A stretch of 64,000 nucleotides of DNA from Blautia sp900556555 (lineage in GTDB: Bacteria > Bacillota > Clostridia > Lachnospirales > Lachnospiraceae): NCBI GenBank assembly GCA_964250615.1, contig CAXUGM010000007.1. The stretch is one strand, 5' to 3'. The position numbers were made by a program, and so were the translations under genes. Below, piece by piece: positions 7,679-16,794 of this stretch (within the stretch, counting starts at the first letter, position 1; every line of letters starts with the position of its first letter). A model generated the notes under the pieces. The model was not told where the DNA came from. It searched no databases and worked only from the letters and a program-made list of their open reading frames with translations.

Positions 7679-9724
7679 ATGGATGGAAAAATCAAGATTA
7701 AAGGCCAGTTAAAATTTTATATGCAGTGGCCGGTGATTCTGAGTATATTACTGATGGTGATGGATGTGCTGGTCTTTACTGTCAGTGTGAAGGCAGGAAC
7801 TCTGGTAGCTATCTTTCTGGCTGCTTACATCCTAATCGTTGTTTTCCTGTATTTTCATAGCAGGACAATGATTATGAATGAATTGATTTCCTTTGCAACC
7901 CAATATGGACAGGTGCAGAAAACTTTGCTGAATGAGTTTGCAGTGCCTTATGCTCTTCTGGATTGCAATGGTAAGATGTTGTGGATGAACGAATCTTTCT
8001 CAGCACTTACAGGGAAGAACAAGAGATATAGGAAAGGGATTTCCACCCTGTTTCCTGAAATTGCAGCAGATAAGCTGCCAAAAGAGGAAGATAAAGAAGT
8101 AAACGTAAAGTTTAATGAGAGAGATTACAAGGTGCTGATGAAATCCGTTTCCATGAAAAAGCTTATGGAAGAATCCGGATTAGTGGAGATGGAGGAACAT
8201 AGTGATCTGATTGCACTTTATCTTTTTGATGAGACAGAACTGAATCAGTTTATCCGCCAGAAAGAAGATGAAAAGCTGGTGACAGGACTTCTGTACTTAG
8301 ATAATTATGAAGAGGCTCTTGATAGTGTAGAAGAAGTAAGACGTTCTCTTCTGGTTGCACTGATTGAGCGTAAGCTTGGTAAATATTTCAGTGAAGTGGA
8401 CTGCCTGTTAAAGAGGCTGGAAAAAGATAAGTTTATTCTGGTTATGCGTCAGAAATCACTGGAAGAGTTGAAGAAAAAAAGATTCAATATTCTGGAAGAT
8501 GTCAAAACGGTTAATATTGGAAATGATATGGCAGTGACAATCAGTATCGGTATCGGGCTGAACGCTCCGACCTATGCTCAGAGTTATGAGTATTCCAGGA
8601 TTGCCATTGATCTGGCTCTTGGCCGTGGTGGTGACCAGGTTGTTATCAAGGACAGAGATCAAATGACCTTCTTTGGCGGCAAATCCCAGCAGATGGGCAA
8701 AAATACCAGGGTAAAAGCCAGAGTGAAGGCTCATGCACTCAGAGAATTTATGATCAGTAATGACAAAGTAATTGTCATGGGACATAAGATTTCGGATGTG
8801 GATTCGATTGGTGCCGGAATCGGTATCTACCGTGCAGCAAAATCATTAAATAAGAGAGCGCATATAGTCGTGAATAATCCTACCATGTCTGTGCGGCCGA
8901 TTATTGACAGCTTCCGTCAGAACTCAGATTATGATGAGCATATGTTTATCAACAGTGAGGAAGCAAGGGAGCTGGTTGATAACAATACCGTAGTGGTTGT
9001 AGTGGATACCAATAAACCAAGTTATACAGAGTGTGAAGAGCTGCTTCATAAGACAAAAACGATTGTAGTCTTAGACCATCACAGACAGGGAAGCGAAGTG
9101 ATCAGTAATGCGGTTCTTTCTTATATAGAACCTTATGCATCTTCTGCCTGTGAGATGGTTGCAGAGATTCTGCAGTATTTTTCTGATGATATCAGGATTT
9201 ATAATATAGAGGCAGATGCTTTATATTCCGGTATTATGATTGATACGAACAACTTTACTGCTAAAACAGGAGTGAGAACCTTCGAGGCAGCAGCATTTTT
9301 GCGGCGCTGTGGTGCAGATGTGACCAGAGTGCGAAAAATGTTCAGAGATGATGTGGAGTCTTATCGGGCGAAGGCAGAGACAATCAGAAACGTAGAAGCT
9401 TATCGAGGATGTTTTGCTATAAGCGAGTGTCCGAGCGAGGGCATTGACAGTCCGACAGTTGTTGCATCCCAGGCAGCCAATGAGCTGCTGAATGTAGACA
9501 GCATTAAAGCAAGTTTTGTTCTTACAGACTATCAGGGTAAAATTTATATCAGTGCAAGGGCTATCGATGAGGTGAACGTTCAGATTATTATGGAGCGCTT
9601 GGGCGGTGGCGGTCATATTAATATGGCAGGTGCACAGCTTCCGGGAGTTTCTGTGAATGAAGCCATACGTCAGTTAAAGGCAACTCTTGACCAGATGATG
9701 AATGAAGGAGACATAGAAGCATGA
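7679..9724 (+). CDS. gdpP: Cyclic-di-AMP phosphodiesterase GdpP (DHH family)
   Basis: Hydrolyses cyclic-di-AMP and so affects cell-wall, potassium and osmotic balance. With start ATG 7679 it has 681 residues, near the usual 650-680. Order: two N-terminal membrane helices (about residues 15-60), a PAS-like domain (PYALLDCNGKMLWMNESFSALTG), a degenerate GGDEF domain (ISIGIGLNAPTYAQSYEYSRIA), then DHH with MGHKISDVDSIG near residue 367 and LDHHRQG near 465, and DHHA1 ending in GGGGHINMAGAQL. It overlaps rplI by four bases (ATGA) and leads a gdpP-rplI-dnaB operon. Confidence 0.95.
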   Translation: MDGKIKIKGQLKFYMQWPVILSILLMVMDVLVFTVSVKAGTLVAIFLAAYILIVVFLYFHSRTMIMNELISFATQYGQVQKTLLNEFAVPYALLDCNGKMLWMNESFSALTGKNKRYRKGISTLFPEIAADKLPKEEDKEVNVKFNERDYKVLMKSVSMKKLMEESGLVEMEEHSDLIALYLFDETELNQFIRQKEDEKLVTGLLYLDNYEEALDSVEEVRRSLLVALIERKLGKYFSEVDCLLKRLEKDKFILVMRQKSLEELKKKRFNILEDVKTVNIGNDMAVTISIGIGLNAPTYAQSYEYSRIAIDLALGRGGDQVVIKDRDQMTFFGGKSQQMGKNTRVKARVKAHALREFMISNDKVIVMGHKISDVDSIGAGIGIYRAAKSLNKRAHIVVNNPTMSVRPIIDSFRQNSDYDEHMFINSEEARELVDNNTVVVVVDTNKPSYTECEELLHKTKTIVVLDHHRQGSEVISNAVLSYIEPYASSACEMVAEILQYFSDDIRIYNIEADALYSGIMIDTNNFTAKTGVRTFEAAAFLRRCGADVTRVRKMFRDDVESYRAKAETIRNVEAYRGCFAISECPSEGIDSPTVVASQAANELLNVDSIKASFVLTDYQGKIYISARAIDEVNVQIIMERLGGGGHINMAGAQLPGVSVNEAIRQLKATLDQMMNEGDIEA

Positions 9725-10167
9725 AAGTAATTTTAATTGAAGATGTAAAATCATTAGGAAAAAAAGGACAGATGGTAAATGTCAGTGATGGCTATGCAAG
9801 AAATATGCTGTTCCCGAAAAAACTGGGAATTGAAGCTACACCAAAAAATATCAATGATTTAAAACTGCAGAAAGCACATGAAGAGAAGGTTGCACAGGAA
9901 AACCTGGAAGCAGCAAAAGCATTTAAGGCAGAACTGGAGACTAAGCAGGTAACAGTTTCTATCAAAGTCGGAGACAATGGCAGAACTTTTGGTTCTGTAT
10001 CTACCAAGGAAATCGCTGAGGCAGCAAAGGCACAGCTTGGCTATGACATTGACAAGAAAAAAATGCAGCTTGCGAATCCAATCCGTGAGCTTGGAACTAC
10101 GATGGTTCCTGTAAAACTGCATACACAGGTGACAGCAGAACTGAAGGTTGTAGTGAAGGAAGCGTAA
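9721..10167 (+). CDS. rplI: Large ribosomal subunit protein bL9
   Basis: A 148-residue L9 protein: an N-terminal rRNA-binding domain (MKVILIEDVKSLGKKGQMV, DGYARNMLFPKKLG), a long connecting helix (AHEEKVAQENLEAAKAFKAE) and a C-terminal domain (GRTFGSVSTKEIAEA). The start overlaps the gdpP stop, with AAGGAG inside the gdpP 3' end, which suggests translational coupling. dnaB follows by 18 bp. Confidence 0.97.
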   Translation: MKVILIEDVKSLGKKGQMVNVSDGYARNMLFPKKLGIEATPKNINDLKLQKAHEEKVAQENLEAAKAFKAELETKQVTVSIKVGDNGRTFGSVSTKEIAEAAKAQLGYDIDKKKMQLANPIRELGTTMVPVKLHTQVTAELKVVVKEA

Positions 10168-10185
10168 GAAGGGAGTCTCTGCCGT

Positions 10186-11514
10186 ATGGAAGAAGCACTG
10201 ATAAAGCGGATACTGCCTCATAGCCTGGAAGCAGAGCAGTCGGTAATCGGATCAATGATTATGAGCAAGGATGCTATTGTGGAAGCCTCTGAACTGATTA
10301 CCGGTGCAGATTTTTATCAGCAGCAGTATGGAATTGTGTTTGAAGCAATGGTGGAGCTTCATGAAGAAGGGAAAGCAGTAGACCTGGTAACACTTCAGGA
10401 CAGGCTGCGTGAGAAAGAATTGCCTCCGGAGATATCCAGTATGGAATTTGTCCGTGACCTTCTGGCAACGGTTCCTACTTCTGCAAACGTAAAATACTAT
10501 GCAGAAATCGTAGCAGAAAAATCCATGCTCAGGAAACTGATTAAAACTACAGAAGAAATCGGTAATCTCTGTTATCTTGGAAAAGAAAAAACACAGGATA
10601 TTCTGGAAGTGACAGAAAAGAAAATATTCGATTTAGTACAGAACAGGGGGAATGAGGAATTTGTTCCTATCCGCCAGGTGGTATTAAACGCTATTGAGAA
10701 GATAGAGAAGGCATCCAGAACCCAGGGGAGCGTTACGGGTATTCCTACCGGCTTTATTGATTTAGATTACAAAATGTCAGGTTTTCAGCCTTCAGATTTG
10801 ATTCTGGTAGCTGCCAGGCCGTCTATGGGAAAAACGGCCTTTGTTCTGAATATTGCCCAGTATATGGCATTTCATAACGATGTTACAACTGCAATCTTCA
10901 GTCTGGAAATGTCAAAGGAGCAGCTTGTAAACCGTCTTCTGGCATTGGAATCCAAGGTGGATTCCCAGAATATCAGAACAGGTAATCTGGAAGATGAAGA
11001 ATGGGCAAAGCTGATAGAAGGAGCGAATATTATCGGGAAATCTCATCTGATTATTGATGATAAACCTGGTATTTCTATTTCAGAACTCCGCTCAAAATGC
11101 AGAAAATACAAGATGGAGCATAATCTTGGAATTATTTTTATCGACTATTTGCAGCTTATGACAGGAAGTGGAAGAAGTGAATCAAGGCAGCAGGAAATTT
11201 CAGAGATTTCCAGGTCTTTGAAAGCTTTGGCGAGGGAATTAAACGTGCCGGTGGTTGCATTGTCCCAGTTGAGCCGTGCGGTGGAACAGAGGCCGGATCA
11301 CAGACCTATGCTTTCTGACTTGCGTGAATCAGGAGCTATTGAGCAGGATGCAGACGTAGTAATGTTTATTTACCGTGACGATTACTACAATAAAGATTCT
11401 GAAAATAAGAACATTGCAGAAATTATCATTGCCAAACAGAGAAACGGCCCCATTGGTACAGTAAATCTTGTTTGGATGCCGAATTATACAAAATTCGTGA
11501 ATATGAAAAAATAA
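10186..11514 (+). CDS. dnaB: Replicative DNA helicase DnaB (DnaC in Bacillus naming)
   Basis: The hexameric fork helicase. The 442-residue chain has the N-terminal primase-binding domain (PHSLEAEQSVIGSMIMSKDAI), a linker, and a RecA-like motor with Walker A ARPSMGKTAF near residue 216, Walker B IIFIDYLQLM, and the C-terminal LSDLRESGAIEQDADVVMFI. The order gdpP-rplI-dnaB is conserved in Firmicutes. A terminator follows. Confidence 0.97.
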   Translation: MEEALIKRILPHSLEAEQSVIGSMIMSKDAIVEASELITGADFYQQQYGIVFEAMVELHEEGKAVDLVTLQDRLREKELPPEISSMEFVRDLLATVPTSANVKYYAEIVAEKSMLRKLIKTTEEIGNLCYLGKEKTQDILEVTEKKIFDLVQNRGNEEFVPIRQVVLNAIEKIEKASRTQGSVTGIPTGFIDLDYKMSGFQPSDLILVAARPSMGKTAFVLNIAQYMAFHNDVTTAIFSLEMSKEQLVNRLLALESKVDSQNIRTGNLEDEEWAKLIEGANIIGKSHLIIDDKPGISISELRSKCRKYKMEHNLGIIFIDYLQLMTGSGRSESRQQEISEISRSLKALARELNVPVVALSQLSRAVEQRPDHRPMLSDLRESGAIEQDADVVMFIYRDDYYNKDSENKNIAEIIIAKQRNGPIGTVNLVWMPNYTKFVNMKK

Positions 11515-11527
11515 GTAGATTTTTAAG

Positions 11528-11559
11528 AAAAGAGGTTGTCTTTGGGCAATCTCTTTTTG
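11528..11559 (+). terminator. Terminator after dnaB
   Basis: AAAAGAGGTTG (11528-11538) pairs with CAATCTCTTTT (11547-11557) with one G-T wobble, ending in a T run. Confidence 0.75.
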
Positions 11560-11590
11560 TACGGAGATATGTTTTGTCGAACTCATTTTC

Positions 11591-11618
11591 TTGCATTTTC
11601 AAACTTGTTTGTTATAAT
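11591..11618 (+). promoter_or_regulatory. Promoter of the MerR-type regulator
   Basis: TTGCAT (11591-11596), 16-bp spacer, TATAAT (11613-11618), 30 bp before the start codon. Confidence 0.7.
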
Positions 11619-11648
11619 AAGAGAAGAAGAAAAGAAAGGGGCCAGTAT

Positions 11649-12158
11649 ATGCAGGAGACCGTTTACTCAGTATCTGAAGCGGTAAAAATATTGGAAATCA
11701 AGTCACATGTACTTAGGTACTGGGAAGATGAGATGAAGATTCCGGTTCAGAGAAATGAGATGGGACACAGATACTACACCCGATATGATATTCAGGTTTT
11801 TCTGAGTATAAATGAACTGAAGAAAAAAGGGTATTCTCTGAAGGAAATCGGAAAGCTCATACCCCTTTTTTATTATAATTCCACAAAGGATATACAAAAC
11901 GATCAAGAGCCGAAAGTACATAAGGTTTTGAAAGGGAAAAACAAAAAAAGAGCAAGTGTACCGGAAGAAAGCAGGATTCCTGTGGAATTTATGGAAGCAA
12001 TCAGCAAAATCGTGCTGGAAAGGATGAAAGAAGAAAATTCAGAAGAGGCCAGATATAAGAGGTTTGATGAAAGAATCAGGAATTATCAGCAATCCAGGCG
12101 CGAGGTTGCAGCATCGGAAGAAAAAAGTAAGGCAAAGAAAAACAGGAGAAAGATATAA
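11649..12158 (+). CDS. MerR-family helix-turn-helix regulator
   Basis: A 169-residue protein with an N-terminal MerR-type winged helix-turn-helix (YSVSEAVKILEIKSHVLRYWEDEM, then RNEMGHRYYTRYDIQVFLSINELKKKGYSLKEIGKLI) and a basic, probably disordered C-terminal half. It lacks the effector domain of classical MerR proteins, so it is more like RacA/YdfL-type or general DNA-binding MerR proteins. I chose ATG 11649 because the promoter at 11591-11618 lies inside the longer in-frame extension and an AGAAAGGGG site precedes this ATG. The EAL protein gene follows by 46 bp. Confidence 0.8.
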   Translation: MQETVYSVSEAVKILEIKSHVLRYWEDEMKIPVQRNEMGHRYYTRYDIQVFLSINELKKKGYSLKEIGKLIPLFYYNSTKDIQNDQEPKVHKVLKGKNKKRASVPEESRIPVEFMEAISKIVLERMKEENSEEARYKRFDERIRNYQQSRREVAASEEKSKAKKNRRKI

Positions 12159-12204
12159 GACTGTTTTCTTGTACGGATAATTGACAGAAGAAAAGGATGA
12201 CAAT

Positions 12205-14517
12205 ATGAAGCGGCCAGTTACTTATGGAAAAGTACGAAAGAGATATTTGAACAGTATGGAATACATGCGGAAGAAAATGTGGAGTCATATGACAATTCTT
12301 AGTGTGATAGCACTGGGAGTTATTGTGTATGCAGTATTCTGTACGGTTTATATGAAAAACCAGGATACAAAGGCTACCAAGGAGTATGTGGAAAACTATA
12401 CAGGTCAGATTGCAAATATGATTAAGATGGATGTAAATGATGTTTCCAATACCGTGTGCAGTCTGTCAAAGGCAGTGGAAGAAGACCATGCAAGAGGTGA
12501 CCTGGAGAACTTTCTGAGACAGAAGCGTGCTCTGTATAGTATGGACTTTATTGCAGTGTGTGATTTGCAGGGGAACATTGAGACTATTGTAGGAGAGTTT
12601 CAGGGAAACCAGGAACAGATGGAAGAAGTAAAGAATGAGAAAACATTCAGAGAAGCATTAGATAAACAGTCATGCGGAGTCGGAGTTTCTGATGGTTATG
12701 TTCTGTTTGCAAAGAATCTCTATCAAAACGGAGAAAAAACAGGTACCTTTTGGGTAGGGAATAAGGAAGAAAAACTGCGGAATATTTTTACAACAAAAAT
12801 TTTCCAGAAAGAAAAAAGCGGCAGTTTTATTCTTGACGGAAAAGGGGAAATTCTTCTCGCATCGAATCCGGACAGTTCTTACACAAGCATGACAGAACTT
12901 TTGGAACAGGGAAAAGTTTATAAAAATACGATTGAGAATATATCCAAAGAGATTGCAGAAGGCAGAAATAGCGTATTTGCATTCAGAGAGGACTCAGGTA
13001 AGAAATTTTTCTTTACTTGTATAGGAATTGGAATTAATGACTGGGCAGCAGTTACTGCAATGCCTTCTGATTTGTTTACAGGATTTTCGGATGTCTATGT
13101 AAAAGAGATGCTTGCCTGCATTTTAGCTGTATTTATTATCTTCTTCGCCTTTTTTATGCTGCTGTTCCGCAGTAACGTAGAGAATGGAGGTAAATTAGAA
13201 CGGCTTGCATTTGTTGATGAAATTACAGGTGGAATTAACCGGACAGAGTTCAGAATCAGATACCATGAATTGTGCAGAAAACAAAAAGCAGACCAGTTTA
13301 CACTGGTTTTGGTGGATTGTGAAGATTTTAAAATGATTAACAAATCACTGGGGGATAAAAACGGTGATAAAATGCTGAAATATTTTTATTCTGTGATCAG
13401 TGATTCGCTGAAGAAAGAGCAGGAAGAGTTTGTGTCCAGGACAGAAATGGACCACTTTTTTATCTTTCTGAGAGAAAAGGATCAGGATGTTGTACGGGAA
13501 CGGATTGGGCATATTGTGGAGCGTATCAACTCATTTCAGGATACAGATATTTCACGGTTTGATGTTTCCTTCTGGTTAGGAGCCTGTCCTGTGGAAAACA
13601 ATGATTTGGATTTAACACTGCTTCAGAACCGGGTACGTGCAGTGGTGCAGAGACAGACAACTAAGGAAACAGGTACTCTCATTTATTATGACAAGGGATT
13701 GTCCGAAAAAATGGAGAGAGAGCAGGAGCTGGAGCATCTTTTCGAAGAGTCTTTTACGAATGGAGACTTTCAGGTATATTTCCAGCCTAAAGTGAATGTG
13801 CGCAAGAAAAAAGTTTCAGGTGCAGAAGCATTAGTCCGCTGGTTTCTTCCTGGAAAGGGTATGGTATCGCCTGGAGAGTTTATTCCCTTGCTGGAGAAGA
13901 ATGGAAAAATCATAAAATTGGACAGATATGTGTTTGAAAAAACCTGTATGTGGATAAAAAACTGGTGTGACCAGGGAAATCAGGCATTCCCAATTTCTGT
14001 GAATCTTTCCAGAAGTCATTTTGTGGATGAGAATTTCCTGGAGGATTTTGTCAAAATTTCTGATGAATATCAGATTGAGCACAGCCTGATTGAATTTGAA
14101 ATCACAGAGGCTGTTTTGCTGGATGCTTCCCAGATAAAAAATGTCAGGGAGGGACTTCAGATGATTCATCAATATGGATTTAAATGTTCCATTGATGATT
14201 TTGGCACAGGTTATTCTTCCTTGAGTCTTCTTCAGGAATTTGATATTGATACATTGAAATTAGACCGTTCTTTTTTCCAGGATATTCATAATTCCAAAGC
14301 AAGAGATGTGGTGGCTTGTATAGTGGACATAGCGAAAAAGCTGGATATAAAGACTGTGGTGGAAGGAATTGAGACTTTGCAGCAGGTGGAATATCTTCAA
14401 GAGATGCAATGCGATACCATACAGGGATTTTTCTTCTCACGCCCCCTTCCTGTGCAGGAATTTGAACAGTGGGTATGCCAGTTTGAGATATCAGATTATC
14501 TGAAAAGTGAGGAATAG
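12205..14517 (+). CDS. Membrane-anchored EAL phosphodiesterase with degenerate GGDEF domain
   Basis: Probably degrades cyclic-di-GMP. The 770-residue protein has a membrane helix near residues 22-44, an outer sensor domain of about 240 residues (Cache-like), a second helix near 300-325, a GGDEF-like domain in which the signature is replaced by SRTEM, and a full EAL domain. EAL catalytic residues are all present: EALVRW, SVNLS, EITE, DDFGTGYSS, LKLDRSF, VVEGIET and QGFFFSRPL. So it should be a hydrolase, not a synthase. ATG 12205 follows AAAAGGA by 7 bp and is preferred over the in-frame TTG at 12181. Confidence 0.88.
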   Translation: MKRPVTYGKVRKRYLNSMEYMRKKMWSHMTILSVIALGVIVYAVFCTVYMKNQDTKATKEYVENYTGQIANMIKMDVNDVSNTVCSLSKAVEEDHARGDLENFLRQKRALYSMDFIAVCDLQGNIETIVGEFQGNQEQMEEVKNEKTFREALDKQSCGVGVSDGYVLFAKNLYQNGEKTGTFWVGNKEEKLRNIFTTKIFQKEKSGSFILDGKGEILLASNPDSSYTSMTELLEQGKVYKNTIENISKEIAEGRNSVFAFREDSGKKFFFTCIGIGINDWAAVTAMPSDLFTGFSDVYVKEMLACILAVFIIFFAFFMLLFRSNVENGGKLERLAFVDEITGGINRTEFRIRYHELCRKQKADQFTLVLVDCEDFKMINKSLGDKNGDKMLKYFYSVISDSLKKEQEEFVSRTEMDHFFIFLREKDQDVVRERIGHIVERINSFQDTDISRFDVSFWLGACPVENNDLDLTLLQNRVRAVVQRQTTKETGTLIYYDKGLSEKMEREQELEHLFEESFTNGDFQVYFQPKVNVRKKKVSGAEALVRWFLPGKGMVSPGEFIPLLEKNGKIIKLDRYVFEKTCMWIKNWCDQGNQAFPISVNLSRSHFVDENFLEDFVKISDEYQIEHSLIEFEITEAVLLDASQIKNVREGLQMIHQYGFKCSIDDFGTGYSSLSLLQEFDIDTLKLDRSFFQDIHNSKARDVVACIVDIAKKLDIKTVVEGIETLQQVEYLQEMQCDTIQGFFFSRPLPVQEFEQWVCQFEISDYLKSEE

Positions 14518-14550
14518 AAAGATTTCAGCAATAATAAGTAGGAAACAACA

Positions 14551-14580
14551 AAAGGCTGCCGGTTTTCCGGCAGCCTTTAT
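14551..14580. terminator. Bidirectional terminator between the EAL gene and ferredoxin
   Basis: AAAGGCTGCCGG (14551-14562) and CCGGCAGCCTTT (14567-14578) form a perfect 12-bp stem with a 4-nt loop. It lies between two convergent genes and can serve both. Confidence 0.85.
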
Positions 14581-14599
14581 GTTCATTATGTAATAATGA

Positions 14600-14770
14600 T
14601 TACTCTTCTACAATAGCTTCTGTAGGACATACACCTGCGCATGTTCCACAATCTACACATGTATCAGCGTCGATAACGTATTTTCCATCGCCTTCAGAGA
14701 TAGCTTCTACTGGACATTCGCCTGCGCATGTTCCGCAGCTTACACATTCGTCTGTAATAACATATGCCAT
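14600..14770 (-). CDS. 2[4Fe-4S] ferredoxin
   Basis: A 56-residue clostridial-type ferredoxin, a small electron carrier for anaerobic metabolism. It was read directly from the minus strand and is shorter than the usual length cut-offs. Both cluster motifs are intact: C-V-S-C-G-T-C-A-G-E-C-P and C-V-D-C-G-T-C-A-G-V-C-P, each followed by EAI as usual, and the whole chain begins MAYVITDEC. The start has an AAGGAGG site 7 bp upstream. It is monocistronic. Confidence 0.95.
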   Translation of the reverse strand: MAYVITDECVSCGTCAGECPVEAISEGDGKYVIDADTCVDCGTCAGVCPTEAIVEE

Positions 14771-14879
14771 GATCGTATCCTCCTTATTTTTTCTGAATCA
14801 GAAGATTCACTTCTTAGAGATATTCTAATATATTTATACCTATAATACAAGTCCTATTTTTTATACATAGGAAAAACAG

Positions 14880-14908
14880 TTGAATATAACCGGGAAAGAG
14901 ATTATAAT
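14880..14908 (+). promoter_or_regulatory. Promoter of the DUF1858 gene
   Basis: TTGAAT (14880-14885), 17-bp spacer, TATAAT (14903-14908). Confidence 0.75.
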
Positions 14909-14940
14909 GGAACGAGAAAACATAAAGGAGGAACAAACTC

Positions 14941-15141
14941 ATGAAAGTAACATCTGATATGACCATTGGTGAATTAATCCGTATGGATCAGAACATTATT
15001 CCGATTCTTATGAGAGCTGGTATGCACTGCATCGGATGCCCATCCGCTCAGGGTGAGTCTCTGGCAGAAGCTGCTATGGTTCACGGAATTGACGGAGAAC
15101 TGTTGATTGCACAGATTAACGATTTTCTGGAAAATAAATAA
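14941..15141 (+). CDS. DUF1858 domain protein
   Basis: A 66-residue protein made of a single DUF1858 domain (helical, related to the N-terminal part of hybrid-cluster-associated ScdA/RIC-like proteins). The conserved MTIGELIRMDQNIIPILMRAGMHC is followed by the redox-type motif CIGCPSAQGESLAEAA. The two cysteines separated by IG suggest a metal or redox role, but the function is unproven. It is monocistronic between its own promoter and terminator, divergent from the ferredoxin gene. Confidence 0.9.
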   Translation: MKVTSDMTIGELIRMDQNIIPILMRAGMHCIGCPSAQGESLAEAAMVHGIDGELLIAQINDFLENK

Positions 15142-15169
15142 TCCGGTATAAATTATTTAGGGAAACAAC

Positions 15170-15226
15170 AACCCCCTGTGAGGAGAAAACTGAGAATCAG
15201 TTTATCTTTCGCAGGGGGTTCTTTTT
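15170..15226. terminator. Bidirectional terminator between DUF1858 gene and mecA
   Basis: AACCCCCTG (15170-15178) pairs with CAGGGGGTT (15212-15220). A second nested hairpin AAACTGA/TCAGTTT lies inside. T runs flank the plus side. Confidence 0.75.
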
Positions 15227-15233
15227 CGCATCT

Positions 15234-16001
15234 TTAGATGTTTATAAGTTTTTCCAGAGCATTTCCCAAGATGACACCTTGGCTATGTTCGCTCAGATAT
15301 GCTTCTCTTGCCGGAGATAAGGTGGTTCCACGGCCGTATTCAGAAAGCATATTGCATACTTTGTTGAAGTCCTCAGGGGAGGTGCCTTCCTGATGCAGAA
15401 TCAGGCCATATTCGCCGGTTTTATTATCTTTATACAGAGTGTTAAAGCCCTGGAAGAAATGATTTAATGCATGGGCTGCTTCGATGGCTGTATCAAGATT
15501 GGGAAACAGGTACTCCCGCATAATATTGACAGAAATAGCCGGTTCTTTTGTATCCTGGACAGCATCCTTGGCAGGGGTGTCAGGGGTTTCTTTCTTCAGG
15601 CGTTCCATTGCCTTGGCTTTTGCTTCGTAAATCTTATGGAAGATATCCAGAATATCATCAGCACCTTCCAGTTCTAATGGGGTAGCATTTCCAGAGGAGG
15701 AATTGTCACCAGAGAAAGGTGTAAATTTAGAAAATCTGGTGTCCAGTTCTTCTGGATCCTCTACTTTTGAAATGATCAGAATAATACTGTCTGCTGAAAT
15801 GGGGATGGCTTCAATCATAAGAGGAATATTGTCAGCTTCAAAGCCAAATTCTGAGTTTGCCTGCTGCATCATATCACGGAAGAGATCCTTGGCTTTTTCT
15901 GTTCCATAGGCCAGCTCGCTTAACCGGATATGCCGTTCTTCTAAATCAGCCCGGGTAAGAGTACACCGGATTTGGTTATCATTAATTTTTTCTATTTTCA
16001 T
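15234..16001 (-). CDS. mecA: Adaptor protein MecA
   Basis: A 255-residue adaptor of the ClpC-ClpP protease; it presents substrates such as ComK in Bacillus. The N-terminal substrate-binding part begins MKIEKINDNQIRCTLTRADL and contains the typical ELAYGTEKAKDLFRDMMQQA and PLMIEAIPIS. The C-terminal ClpC-binding domain ends with ILHQEGTSPEDFNKVCNMLSEYG. The two are joined by an acidic and serine-rich linker. The start follows CAGGAGTG. It is monocistronic. Confidence 0.93.
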   Translation of the reverse strand: MKIEKINDNQIRCTLTRADLEERHIRLSELAYGTEKAKDLFRDMMQQANSEFGFEADNIPLMIEAIPISADSIILIISKVEDPEELDTRFSKFTPFSGDNSSSGNATPLELEGADDILDIFHKIYEAKAKAMERLKKETPDTPAKDAVQDTKEPAISVNIMREYLFPNLDTAIEAAHALNHFFQGFNTLYKDNKTGEYGLILHQEGTSPEDFNKVCNMLSEYGRGTTLSPAREAYLSEHSQGVILGNALEKLINI

Positions 16002-16448
16002 AACATCACTCCTGTCTGAGTATTGTTCTAAAGATGCTATTTTTCCTTTTATATTATATACTATGCATTGTCAGGTTGTAAAGATGGAAAAAACACAGAA
16101 GCCATATAAAAAATAGCTTGCGGGAAAATTACCTGGATGCTATAATAAAACCAGATAGAAAAAGCACCCCAAATCCTAAGGAAAGGGGGAAATCGTTTTT
16201 TATTATATTTTAATTTCATTATTCTTTTACCATTCATTTTGCAGCAGTCCGCTGCGGTGGTTTTATACATTCTGTATAACCACAGGATTTCCAGATAAAG
16301 AATAAAGACTTCATGTTAAGAAACATTTTGGCTTCAAAATACATGGGACTTTTTCTATCTCTTTTGTATCTGAATGAAAGCGTTTTATGACAGGAAAAGC
16401 AGGATGATAATATATCACGAATTATTAACAGGCCTGCCAGGAGGAACC
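16002..16448. other. Intergenic region with a plus-strand promoter and no clear gene
   Basis: About 450 bp between mecA and the next gene. A promoter-like pair TTGCGG (16118-16123) and TATAAT (16141-16146) with 17-bp spacing points right. An AGGAAAGGGGG run at 16180-16189 looks like a ribosome site but no start codon with a worthwhile frame follows. A hairpin GGTTTTATACA/TGTATAACC lies near 16258-16281. This could be a long leader for the small gene at 16449, or a small RNA. Confidence 0.35.
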
Positions 16449-16706
16449 ATGGTAAAAAGAGAAAATGGGAATCTGTACCGGGAATTAGAGGAATACCGGG
16501 AGATGGGGATTCCACTGTATTTGAACGGAAGAGAAAGTACGCCGGGGCGTATCGCCAGGGCATACAGGATTGCAGAAGAAGGCGATTATATGCGTGATTA
16601 CATTCAGGATGAAGAGGGAAGAGTTCAGGGGCTGGCCTTTGATTATGTACAGGATGATTCCCTTAATAATTATGTACATAGAAGAAAAAATCTGAAAAAA
16701 ACATGA
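16449..16706 (+). CDS. Small hypothetical protein
   Basis: An 85-residue protein (MVKRENGNLYRELEEYR...) that I do not recognise. It is rich in Arg, Glu and Tyr, has no membrane segment, and looks mostly helical. The frame is open 75 bp further upstream, but ATG 16449 has a perfect AGGAGG 5 bp before it and is the likelier start. It stands alone between mecA and the GH18 gene. Confidence 0.6.
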   Translation: MVKRENGNLYRELEEYREMGIPLYLNGRESTPGRIARAYRIAEEGDYMRDYIQDEEGRVQGLAFDYVQDDSLNNYVHRRKNLKKT

Positions 16707-16744
16707 AATCGGGAAGAAATTGATGACGAAAGAAAAAAATATGG

Positions 16745-16750
16745 TATAAT
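16745..16750 (+). promoter_or_regulatory. -10 element of the GH18 gene
   Basis: TATAAT preceded by TG at the extended -10 position (TGGTATAAT at 16742-16750). A weak -35 TTGATG at 16720-16725 gives a 19-bp spacer. Confidence 0.55.
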
Positions 16751-16794
16751 TAAAAAGATAAGGAACAAAAGAATAGTCTAGAAGGAGCTGAAAA

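Noticed and set aside
16061..16563. Minus-strand frames in the region before the GH18 gene
   Set aside because: Low-complexity translations without ribosome sites, overlapping a better plus-strand frame that has AGGAGG.
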